A stretch of 11,890 bases of DNA. Source: Parachlorella kessleri (Eukaryota > Chlorophyta > Trebouxiophyceae > Chlorellales > Chlorellaceae). The notes under the pieces are model-generated. The model was not told the origin of the DNA, ran no database searches, and was given only the letters and a program-made list of their open reading frames with translations. The stretch spans positions 1 through 11,890 of the forward strand of contig BBXU01001070.1 in assembly GCA_001598975.1 (NCBI GenBank), written 5' to 3'. Shown here in pieces: positions 1 to 8,286 of the stretch (position 1 is its first letter; the number at the start of each line of letters is the position of its first letter). The position numbers and the translations under genes were made by a program.

Positions 1-138
1 GGGGGGCTTGCCAAGGTTGCAACCGCCACATGGACTGGCCCAAGCGTGGCCAGCTACCTTTCAGCTGCATGAATGGGGGACATCAATCAGTTTGATCTCG
101 GCCATCGCCATGTGCTCTCTTTTGCCTGGCCCCTGCAG

Positions 139-2452
139 GACCTGCGTCCCCTGTACGAGGCCTGTGCTGCTGCCAAGTCCCAGAGCCCAGCGGAGGCCCG
201 GGTCAAGCTGGACGTGCTGGCAGGGCAGCACATAGAGTCCCTGAGAAAGCTGGTCAAGCGGGTGCAGGACGCACGGTAAGGCATACCGCATTGAGGCATG
301 GGGAGGCGCGCTGGCATTGACGAGTATGCCGGGGAGTGTGGCCTGCCAACTGGGTACAACTTCTTGGTTGGGAGAATGGGATGCACGTGGCAGGTCGCGC
401 GGGCTCCTGCCCATCCTGCAGTGTCAAGCCTGTAGAGCCTCAGCGCGCATGCGGCAGCAGTTGCCCTCCTCCTTGTGGCAGCTTGAATGGCTGGACCCTG
501 GTGTGCTGCCCTGAAGGTGGGCCAACGACCAGGCAGCGGCGGCCGCAGGGATGGCCGAATATGAGCAGGCCGTGGACTCCTACATACCAGGTGGGCACAC
601 GGGCAGAGTCACACGAAATCTTTGGTGGGGAACAAGGCCGGGTCAGTCACTTGAGAGTCCGGCCACACGTGGAGGGCTCGTTGCAGAGGCATGCTATGTT
701 GATAGGACTCCATATGGCACTGCAACCATGTGCACAGCCGTAGTAATAGGGCCTCATCTCAGACAACAACAGCGCAGGCCGATATTGCCTCTAGATGCTC
801 ACCAAGCCCTTCCCGACTGGCTTCTGTGCAGTGTTGATGATGTTGGGATCCATAGAATGGGAGGCGGGGGCGTTCACGCGGGCCCAGGAGGTCTTGCAGC
901 AGTCAGCAGAGTTCTGCAGCGACCACCCCACCTGGCGGCTTAACCTGGCACACACCATCCTGGCGCAGGAGGGCAAAGTACAGGTAGGCAGTCGATTAGC
1001 ATGTGTATTTGGCGTCCATATGCCTGGCAGGCGTTGGGGTTGGTGAGATGGCTGCAGGCAAGGGCCTTTAATTCAGGAATTTTAGAAGCCACTGGTCTAC
1101 GTATTTGGCCCACCATGGCCAACGACAGACGTCAAGATGTGATGCTGCCTGCCGGCGAGGTTGCATCAGTTACAAAGGCGTTCAATCCCACTAAGCCTCA
1201 ACCAAGGCCCCAACCTTCCTGCAGGATGCCATTGACCTATACGAGTCAATTCTCCAGCATTACCTGGGCACAGCAGGTGAAGGGGCTGCAGCAGCCCAGG
1301 GCAACATTGTCAGCATGGGCAGCAGCGGGGAGGAGGGCCCCAAGGGCAGCCTGATGGATGTACCGCCAGCCGCCCTGGCCAACCTCTGTGTGTGCTATGT
1401 CATTTCCAGCCAAAACGAGGTGGCGGAGGACTTGCTAAAGCGTGTAGAGGAGGAAACGACAGCAGCACAGGTGAGTGGCAAACGGTCCACTGCTGCGGCA
1501 AATGCTGAACTTATTGTCAGTGTGACTGCCCACTATTCCTATCTACATCATGGAGCTGTCTTATGCGAGGCACTGTGTGTCCGCATGTATATCTAGATGC
1601 TTTACTGGTGGATCGGCGGCTGAATGACAGGAGAAAATCTGAGAGGAGGTAGCCACACACATGCGTCACCATTGCCTATCTTGCTGTATATTTGTGTTGC
1701 AGGCTGCAGGACAGTCTCTGACTCAGCACCTCTCGCTCACAAACCTAGCGATCGGCACTCTTTACTGCTCCAAAGGTGGGGCCAGCACACCTGTGTGCCC
1801 GAAAGCCGCTGTCTTCAGTCACCTGTGCATCTCACCCAGTGCTTGTCAGCTGTCATCTTGTTGTAAGAAACAAAGTGGTGGGCCAAACTCCAATGTCCAC
1901 TGTGACGCTTGCAGGTAACTTTGAGTTTGGAATTGGGCGGGTCATGCGCTCGCTCGAGCCGCTGAGCGCCAATCTGGACTCTCAGCGCTGGCAGGGCGCC
2001 AAGCTGTGCCTGCTGGCCATGCTGGACCAAATGTCAAAGCAGATGCTGGTGCCAAAGGTGTGTTACTGGTTGGGCGATGGGGCCAGAGCCCTTGTCGGCA
2101 CGGGTTACCCTAGCCAGGCATGGCTGCCGCTGCTTTAGCAGCAGGTACAGCTACAAAGTTACAAACATGGCTTCCACCAAGGCTGGCCTAGATCTGCTCC
2201 CTCATCTGCGAGGCATACTCTCTTCCTGATTGGATGGTGGCGGTCCTGCGGCACTACCAAGACGGAAGTATCACTGCTGCTGATGTGCAGGATGCCATGG
2301 TAGCTGACTTGCTGACATTTCTTGAGGACGTGGAGGGAGCGGGCAAGACCCTGCCTGCCAGGGTGGTCATCCGTGCAGAAGGCGAGGCATCCCCCACTGT
2401 TTGCATGGAGGCCAGGGCCCTCAGATGCATGCTGCTGAAGATGACTGACTAG
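139..2452 (+). CDS. IFT70: Intraflagellar transport protein IFT70 (TTC30 / FAP259 / DYF-1 family), C-terminal half, 5' partial
   Basis: A TPR-rich subunit of the IFT-B core complex. In the family it wraps around IFT52 and is needed for anterograde transport and cilium assembly. Seven exons keep phase throughout: 139-275, 517-590, 832-983, 1225-1470, 1703-1775, 1915-2057 and 2291-2452, giving 328 codons plus TAG. Family hallmarks seen in order are VKLDVLAGQ, YEQAVDSYIP, SAEFCSDHPTWRLNLAH, DAIDLYESIL, ALANLCVCYVISSQNE, LAIGTLYCSKGNFEFGIGRV and MRSLEPLSANLD, then a C-terminal DAMVADLLTFLEDVEGAGK segment. Family members are about 640-665 residues, so the N-terminal half lies upstream and bases 1-138 are the end of an intron. 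The acceptor at 2290 is preferred over those at 2191 and 2212 because it gives gap-free family spacing. Oddity: about 27 extra Ala/Gly/Ser/Glu-rich residues are encoded at about 1267-1356. It converges on the HIR gene. The identification is strong; individual splice sites are inferred. Confidence 0.93.
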
Positions 2453-3137
2453 ATATAGACTGATGCTAGATAACCTGGGGTGAGGCCAACATGGGTGGCC
2501 TGATGGGGGGGGGTTGGTCACCCTGGCAAACTTTTGTCTTGCCACATGGAATTTGAGGTGGAATGCATGTGACAGCAACAGGCTGACAGCAGTTTGGCGG
2601 GTCCTGGGAACATGCAAGTAGCACAAAGGCCATGAGCAAGAGGAAGATCAGAAGCGCCTTACCATCTTCGTTTATGCAAACTAGCGGAAGCTGGACTCTA
2701 AGCTCAGCGCAGTGGGCAATAAATATGCCCCAAAGGCTACAAAGCAAGGACAAAGCAATCAAGAGGTGCTCGCGTCACGAAGATCAATAGCTGTGAGTTT
2801 AGGACAGCATATCGTGGGATGAATGCCCGATGGCGACACAAGCTTGATACTGTACATGTATTAATATGTCAGATAACTGTCATGTCAATGCCAGCACCAG
2901 CTGGAAGACTAACATAGCAACTCTCGCTACAAAAGACTAATTTAATGGGCAGGCAGGAGCAAAAGTCCGCCAAAAGCCCCAACCTTGCCAATACATGAGA
3001 CTCAGCCCAACTGACGTCTCAGGGGCTGCACACTCAACCCCTGCCTGCCAGCCGCATGGCAGACGCATATTGCCCTGCTGGGCCTGTCAAATGAATGAAT
3101 ACCAAACCGGGCCCCGGTTGCCCGCAGGCACCACGCC
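2453..3137. other. Convergent intergenic spacer between IFT70 and HIR
   Basis: This stretch of 685 nt separates two convergent stop codons and must contain both 3' UTRs and both transcription ends. I see no exon with family similarity and no RNA gene. An AATAAA hexamer at 2718-2723 lies on the plus strand 266 nt after the IFT70 stop and could be a polyadenylation signal. The chlorophyte-type TGTAA signal was not found on either strand here. Other marks are a G run near 2504-2512 and an AT-rich near-palindrome around 2867-2882. Open frames running through it on the minus strand show no recognisable protein. Confidence 0.6.
2718..2723 (+). terminator. Possible polyadenylation hexamer AATAAA downstream of IFT70
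   Basis: The exact AATAAA hexamer lies on the coding strand 266 nt after the IFT70 stop codon. It is the only canonical signal I noticed in the spacer. Green algae often use TGTAA instead, so the role is only suggested. Confidence 0.25.
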
Positions 3138-5908
3138 TTAACGACTGACGCGCTGCTGGGTCATGTCCTGTGCTGCCATGGCCGACAGGAAGGAGGTGCG
3201 CAGCTGGGAGGAGACGTCATTGACCGCCGCAGGAGAGTGCGGCAGGAAGATGGTCGAGGCCTTGCCGCCTTGGCCCAGCTCCTGCAAGGCAGGTAAATAA
3301 TCAATTAACCAAGGCAGGTAAGGAGGTGCATGCATTGCCATTTGACAGGTAGGCCAAACTCAAAACACTTTCCAGACAGCTCAGTATAGCCCACCTGCTG
3401 ACGAACACAGAACCCACACACGCGGCACGTGCCAGTCTTTGCAGGGCGCTTAAAGAGTCTGCAAGATTGGTGTAGTTGCGTTCTTCGCTTACCCTGAGCG
3501 TGTCAAAGTACTGGGTAATCAGCAGCAACTCCATCACATCCCTGCTATTCACGTCTGCCACCTCGCTGCGGAAGTCCTGCACACACCCACATTCCACCAC
3601 GTTCAGCAAAAGTTCCACCACGTCGGCAGACTCCGAGGTTCACTAGGTAGCAATACTGATCTCCTGGTCTGCTCCCTCCCCGCCCTGGGCAACCGTAGGC
3701 AGGGCCCTGCCCTGCTGCTGCAGCAAGCCGTCAAGTACCAAACGTAACAGCACACCTGTTGAGCAGGCACAGCGTCAAGGAGGGCAAGCAGCTGACCCAA
3801 CTCGTGCCAAAAATACAGGCGGTACTGTCAGACTTGCCTGGACAGACTCGCGGAGGCCGCTGATGATGGCCTGCCTCTGCCTAGCAATACCCTGGCCCGC
3901 CAGGAACCTGCAGCAGTGTGCAGCACCAGCTGTCAAAGACGTGGCAGCACAGAGTGACACACAAAGGAACATGGTGCAGCAGGTAAGGCAAGGCGCCGCG
4001 TGGTGAAGGAAGCACGAGCGTAAGTCTGTCAGCGCTACTCACTTTGCCTCGGCATCGGCCTCTGCAGCCTTCACGATGCGGATCTTGTCTGCTTCGCTCT
4101 GCTCGTAGGTAGCCAGCCTGCAACCAATACACAAACACTTGCCTCCAAGCTGGGCTCCTTCTCGCGCCGGCAGAGTGCAGCTGTTCAGCTAACCTCCCAG
4201 GTCTGGCGCCCAGGCAGCGCTCAGGCTCACCTCAAACGCTGGGCAGCATTGATATCATTCATAGCGGCCTTCACCTGCATGTGCATAAAACACCCAGGGG
4301 TAACACAACTGGCAGCTTTCAACAGTAAGCTGCCCTTTCCTCATTCACAAGTGCACTAGGCCAAGCCAACTGCCTGACCACTGTACACAGTGCATGTTGA
4401 AGTAGAATCGATGCGTCTCACCTTAGCAGCAGGTTCGATGTCTGTAACCAGCGTCTTGATGATCTGGAAGCCAAAGCCAGCTGCAGCACAAACATTGAGC
4501 GGTCCGTCGGACCCCCGAAGGTTGCGCCACCTTATCCCCCCATCTCGCTGCCTCTCAGATAACAGCCTCCAGCTGCGGCGACCCGCCAGTTGCAGTTGCA
4601 GTTGCAGTCCTGTGATGTGCGCTCACCCATGGCCTTAGTCAGCTCCTCCTTCACATCATTTGCAATCTCCTCCTTGCTGGTGAATACATCGTCCAGCTTC
4701 ATCTGCAGGCATCACGGGCTCCCAGGCTGTGCCATTCCCAACAACATTGAACCGGTGGTGTGTCTTTCGATGCTTGCCAGGGTGGGCGACTCACAGGGAC
4801 TCACGGCAGCAAGGTCAGGTGGCGATACGCTGTGAGACTACAGAACTAGTGGCCATGGTGCTGCAAGCAAAACGGGCTTGAAGTGAGCACAACAAGGCCC
4901 AGCCCGGTCCCACGACTTACCTTGGGCACGGTGCTCCTCACGGAGTCAAATACATAGCTCGTGATCTGGCTCCGTGAGTCTGTGAGCTTGTAAAAGGCAT
5001 CGTACAGGCTCTCTCGGACCACCTAGCACGCAGTTGGCAGTCCCATCAGTAAACACGACATCAGCACGTCCATGCCAGTAAGGAGCAGCAGAAGCAGCAC
5101 TAGGAGTACGGCCCTTGAAGTCCCGCCTCTCAAACAGCACTCCTGCGTAAGCAAGGGTGCACCGCAGCACCGTCTCCCGCTCCAGCCCAACACGAGAGTC
5201 CATGTGACCCTACTACTCTACTTAACCACAACATACCAACCTCACCTGGTACTGAACGCTCACAACAACATCAACAAACACGTTATCCAGCGTCTTGGTC
5301 TCGCACCTGCAACATCATAAAGCACAGGGCTCAGCCATGATGTGCCATAAAGTCAATTCCAGTCGTCACGAGGGTACAATGTTTTTGTTGAAAAAAACCC
5401 CTGTTCAGAGGGCCTCCCTGGAGGCAGGCCCCCGGGGAGGGGGGGGGGACCCACCCCCTCAGATATTTTTTCCCAAGGGGAACCCAGCTTATCGAACATG
5501 TACCTGCACCCTAAGCCGCACTCACCCACACAAGCAACGACAAGGGTCAAGAGCAGGTAACCCAATGGCAAACGTTTATGTACCTGACATCCAATTGCTG
5601 GATACGCAGGGACAAGCCTCCGGCCACAGACTCGCCCAAACAGCACCACACGCAGTTGAAGCCAGGGAAGGCGATGCGACTGAACTTGCCAAACTGCAGC
5701 GGGCAGCAGGGTCTCCCAAGTTCAGGAGTCAGAGTGCAACCTCAGTAATCAGGTCCCTCAGAACGTGGCCAATCCAGCAGCGGCTAAACCCTTGGTGAAC
5801 ATTTCAGGACCAAGGTGAGCCACAGACTGTCACAGTCACAGGCCTGCGTACCTGCTCAATGACCCGAACTTGCGACTGGTCGACACAGACACAAAAGGTG
5901 TTCCCCAT
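3138..5908 (-). CDS. HIR: Hypersensitive-induced reaction (HIR) protein, SPFH/band 7/prohibitin-like, complete
   Basis: A plasma-membrane microdomain scaffold of the SPFH superfamily. Plant HIRs oligomerise at the membrane and associate with immune receptors; the algal role is unknown. Eleven phase-consistent exons on the minus strand are 5908-5852, 5693-5584, 5306-5246, 5022-4921, 4702-4627, 4480-4422, 4274-4231, 4117-4043, 3907-3838, 3576-3493 and 3281-3138, giving 293 codons plus TAA (plant HIRs are about 285). The start [13 protein letters not shown] has the N-myristoylation Gly2 and nearby Cys6/Cys8 that could be acylated, as in plant HIRs. The SPFH core includes [20 protein letters not shown] (about 48-67) and [17 protein letters not shown] (about 94-110). 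Further on are [37 protein letters not shown] (about 201-217) and ITQYFDTLR. The C-terminal end is [20 protein letters not shown]. Intron 9 (3577-3837) has a GC donor. The gene is divergent from the CxxCxxCC gene and shares its upstream region. Confidence 0.95.
5391..5485. repeat. Low-complexity G/C-rich block with small inverted repeats in HIR intron 2
   Basis: Inside intron 2 (5307-5583) a run of A is followed by a perfect six-base stem (GCCTCC / GGAGGC, 5412-5425), a C5G4 stretch and a ten-base G run ending at 5448. Next come a C-rich run and a T6 run near 5465-5471. Its composition differs sharply from the surrounding intron. It could be a remnant of a small repeat element or a simple-sequence expansion; there are no target-site duplications or coding content I can defend. 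Confidence 0.4.
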
Positions 5909-6042
5909 TCTGAGCTGTGATGAAGCTGATGACGAAAGCTTGAGGGTGACGCCGGTTGGATGACAGCCCAAACTCAAGTTCGCGGGGTACTGGGCCTGTA
6001 AACGCCAAAGTCAGCTTCCAAAAGTCAGAAATGAGAGCGCCC

Positions 6043-6074
6043 TGACAAAGAAGCGCCTTGACGAAGAAGCGCCT
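6043..6074. repeat. Two 16-bp tandem copies (TGACRAAGAAGCGCCT) in the divergent promoter
   Basis: Copies at 6043-6058 and 6059-6074 are directly adjacent and differ at one position (A versus G at the fifth base). The repeat lies 135 nt upstream of the HIR start codon and about 168 nt upstream of the CxxCxxCC-gene start codon. Confidence 0.8.
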
Positions 6075-6090
6075 GCCTGCCACTGGTCCA

Positions 6091-6110
6091 ACGCGGGCTT
6101 ACGCGGGCTG
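6091..6110. repeat. Two 10-bp tandem copies (ACGCGGGCTT / ACGCGGGCTG)
   Basis: The two copies are adjacent and differ only in the last base. They lie 16 nt beyond the 16-bp tandem repeat in the same promoter region. Confidence 0.7.
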
Positions 6111-6241
6111 CCACGAGGCAGGGCGCTGCAGGCACAGCAGGACCACTTGACCCTACCAGAAGTTCCAGCACTTGGTGCCAATCTTGTCGTCTCAATTCTT
6201 CATCTGCACGTCAGCTCAGGCAATTCCCTATGGATTGAAGG

Positions 6242-7801
6242 ATGGACATTCCCAGTGCAATGACCGTGATGTCAAGCCAAGGCTGCAGATCATTCTCCTT
6301 GTGCCAGTGGAACTCTAGAATTTTAGATAGGGCTAGTAAGCGCAGCCATCGAGGGCGTTGCCAGGCTGCCCTTGAAGAGACAACAGCCGGCTTTCAGCAA
6401 CTGCCCCAGGCTGAAGAGAAAAGTTCCTACGCACAGCTCGTGCACGGCAAGCGCTTCGTATGCACGGAGTGCGGGAAGTGTTGTACAGGCGCAGGTCTGT
6501 GAGGTCAGCTTTGCCTCGGTATCCAGGGCACTGCAGAGACAAAGTGCTGGTGCCCCAGACGGTATTTGTTCATGAAGGCTGGTCGTGCAAAGCGATAGGT
6601 TGGAGGCGAACTGTACTGACAGAGGTGGATGCAATTATGCTCCAAAGATTGCCAGAGTGCTGACGGTATTGTAGGGGAGGTGTGGGCGAGTCTCGAAGAG
6701 TGTGCTGGAATTGCACGCCTGCTCGGTCTCAGTCGCGAGAATTTCCTGGCAAAGTACACCAAGTCGTACTGCAAGCGGCCAGGATGGAGGTTATTACGGC
6801 ATGCAAGAGTAAGTGTTCCAAAGCAAGGCAGTTGCCCAGAGGAGGGACAGGATTATGTTTCCGTGCTTAGTAACAAGTGCAGAAGTGATCCGATGGACCG
6901 CGAAGAGTCTGTGGGACCGTGCAGTTACTCCATCCTCTGCTTAGTGGGCTTGTTTATCTTTAGGAAGCCTCCAAGGTAGCAGGCGTGACTTCAATTTTCT
7001 GTAGGCCTCCCAGGGTCAGTGGTTCTAACTCCTCAGGGCCTGCCAGCAGGGAAGCCAAGACTGCATCTTCCTTGTCAACGGCACCAAGTGCTCCATTTAT
7101 GGAGCACGCCCCTTGCAGTGTGCGACATATCCCTGGTATGTGGGACTGCTGTGGCACCCAAGAGTGGTTGGTAACAGGCTCTGCATACCGTGTCTACTGG
7201 CTATCACAATTACATATTTGAAGAACTGCCACTGCAGGCCTGCTCAGAGCGTACGTATACCGCTGCATGACAGAGCCAAGCTGCTGTATACTCCAGGTGG
7301 CCTGAGCTGATGGACCCTGATGCTTGGGCGGCAGAGGGGTTGACAGTGTGCGAAGGCATCTCCCATGCTGATGCTGCCGAGGTGATTACATGAGACCTGC
7401 ACTTGCAAAGAATTCATGCTGGTCTACTTTCCGAGCCAGCATTGTGCTGTAGGAAGAAATATCCCCTTTTTTGGTAACCACTCTTCAGTATGAGCCGCCA
7501 CCCTGGCCACCTCCTAGGTATTTAGGAAGACATGGCATTGCACCATGGCAATAAGAACATTTCTGCATTAACATGCTTGTGGGTAGGTTGTGACTTTCCT
7601 GGTGAGCGCACAGTGGTAGGCGTCAGCTTAATGCAAACCCTGCGCCACAGATGGCTGGCATGCTGCCCATCGTCGCAGGTGGATGCGGAAGCGAAAGGTG
7701 AACTCCTGCGACTGGCCACAGAGCAGCACTTGGCCTTGCAAGCAGCAGCGGCAGGTCTGCGCATGAAGGTAGAAGATGGTGGTGGAGGAACGCAGGGGTA
7801 A
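6242..7801 (+). CDS. YkgJ-like CxxCxxCC zinc/iron-chelating domain protein, probably organelle-targeted
   Basis: Members of the putative zinc- or iron-chelating (YkgJ/CxxCxxCC) family carry a conserved Cys cluster; their reaction is not established. Five exons keep phase: 6242-6494, 6675-6808, 7050-7135, 7297-7381 and 7679-7801, giving 226 codons plus TAA. Residues FVCTECGKCCTGAGEVW hold the cluster C74, C77, C80, C81. Then come GLSRENFLAKYTKSY and the family-typical DCIFL (C134), GTKCSIYGARPLQC (C143, C153), TYPWWPELMDPDAW, a further C176 and ISHADA. The ATG at 6242 is the first Met after an in-frame TGA at 6236-6238; Met7 and Met10 are alternatives. About 70 residues rich in Ser, Arg and Gln precede the domain and look like a transit peptide. 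The first four exons are strong. The last exon is less certain because coding-like sequence continues in another frame after its stop. Confidence 0.85.
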
Positions 7802-7821
7802 CATTGCTGGCAGCAAGGGAG

Positions 7822-8211
7822 TCCTTGCAAGATATAGGAAAGGCTGAATTGCTGGCGGTCATGGAGCAGAACGTCCAAGCCTTGAGGACTCTGCAGCAGC
7901 TGCTGAAACCGAGGCTCCAGCATGGCAGCATGGCAGCATACAAGGTCAGGCCTATAACTTGGCACGATGGTTGCCGCAGAGGCTGGCTTGGTGTTTTTGG
8001 ATGGCTGGTGGCTGGCTGCATTCATTAATCTCTGCTTATTGCCTCGTTATCCCGCTTACTCGGGTAATTATGCTGTCTGTCAGTGTAAAAGTCTTCCACT
8101 GGCACGTGACATGTGGTTTGGACAGTTCAGACTGTCTTGTCGGCTGGGCGCAAGAAGGACGGTGCAGTACAACTCGAGCTATCGGGCTTTCACTTGAACG
8201 CAAACGTGCGT
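7822..8211 (+). CDS. Unresolved coding-like exons of unknown product between the CxxCxxCC gene and LepA
   Basis: I do not recognise this sequence. Bases 7822-7944 read as a leucine-rich helical stretch (SLQDIGKAELLAVMEQNV and onward) ending at an AAG|GT donor. A segment at 8131-8211 follows in phase, with good AG and GTAAGT borders, and reads TVLSAGRKKDGAVQLELSG and onward. Together they give 68 codons. The frame is already open from before 7804. Three readings fit. It may be a 3' extension of the CxxCxxCC gene through a 53-nt intron 7769-7821, or through a lost base in the G run 7795-7798. It may be a small separate gene. Or it may be leader or 5' UTR sequence of LepA. If the intron 8212-8281 is removed, the frame ends almost at once at TGA 8288-8290, which overlaps the LepA ATG. 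The composition looks coded, but no start is identifiable. Confidence 0.35.
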
Positions 8212-8286
8212 GTAAGTTCGGTACTTGCCCTGCTTGAAACTTTGGTGGCCTTATTACTGACGTCCTGTGTCAATTCGGTAGAATCA

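Larger units (their letters stand above)
5909..6241. promoter_or_regulatory. Divergent (bidirectional) promoter region of the HIR and CxxCxxCC genes
   Basis: Start codons on opposite strands are separated by 333 nt, so both 5' UTRs and promoters must fit here unless there are 5' non-coding exons. No clear TATA box was found. The region contains two short tandem duplications (6043-6074 and 6091-6110) described separately. Transcription start sites cannot be placed from the sequence alone. Confidence 0.5.

Noticed and set aside
2159..2626. Open reading frame of 155 codons on the minus strand
   Set aside because: It overlaps the last IFT70 exon in antisense and extends into the intergenic spacer; no motif or family similarity is visible.
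5295..5798. Open reading frame of 167 codons on the plus strand
   Set aside because: It crosses HIR exons 2 and 3 and intron 2 in antisense, including the G10 run; it is a shadow of the real minus-strand gene.
7769..7795. A 27-nt intron joining the CxxCxxCC last exon to the next frame
   Set aside because: It is too short for a spliceosomal intron, and starting at 7796 in phase still runs into the TAA at 7799.
7522..8025. Open reading frame of 167 codons on the minus strand
   Set aside because: It is antisense to the last CxxCxxCC exon and the coding-like 7822-7944 segment; it has no recognisable domain.
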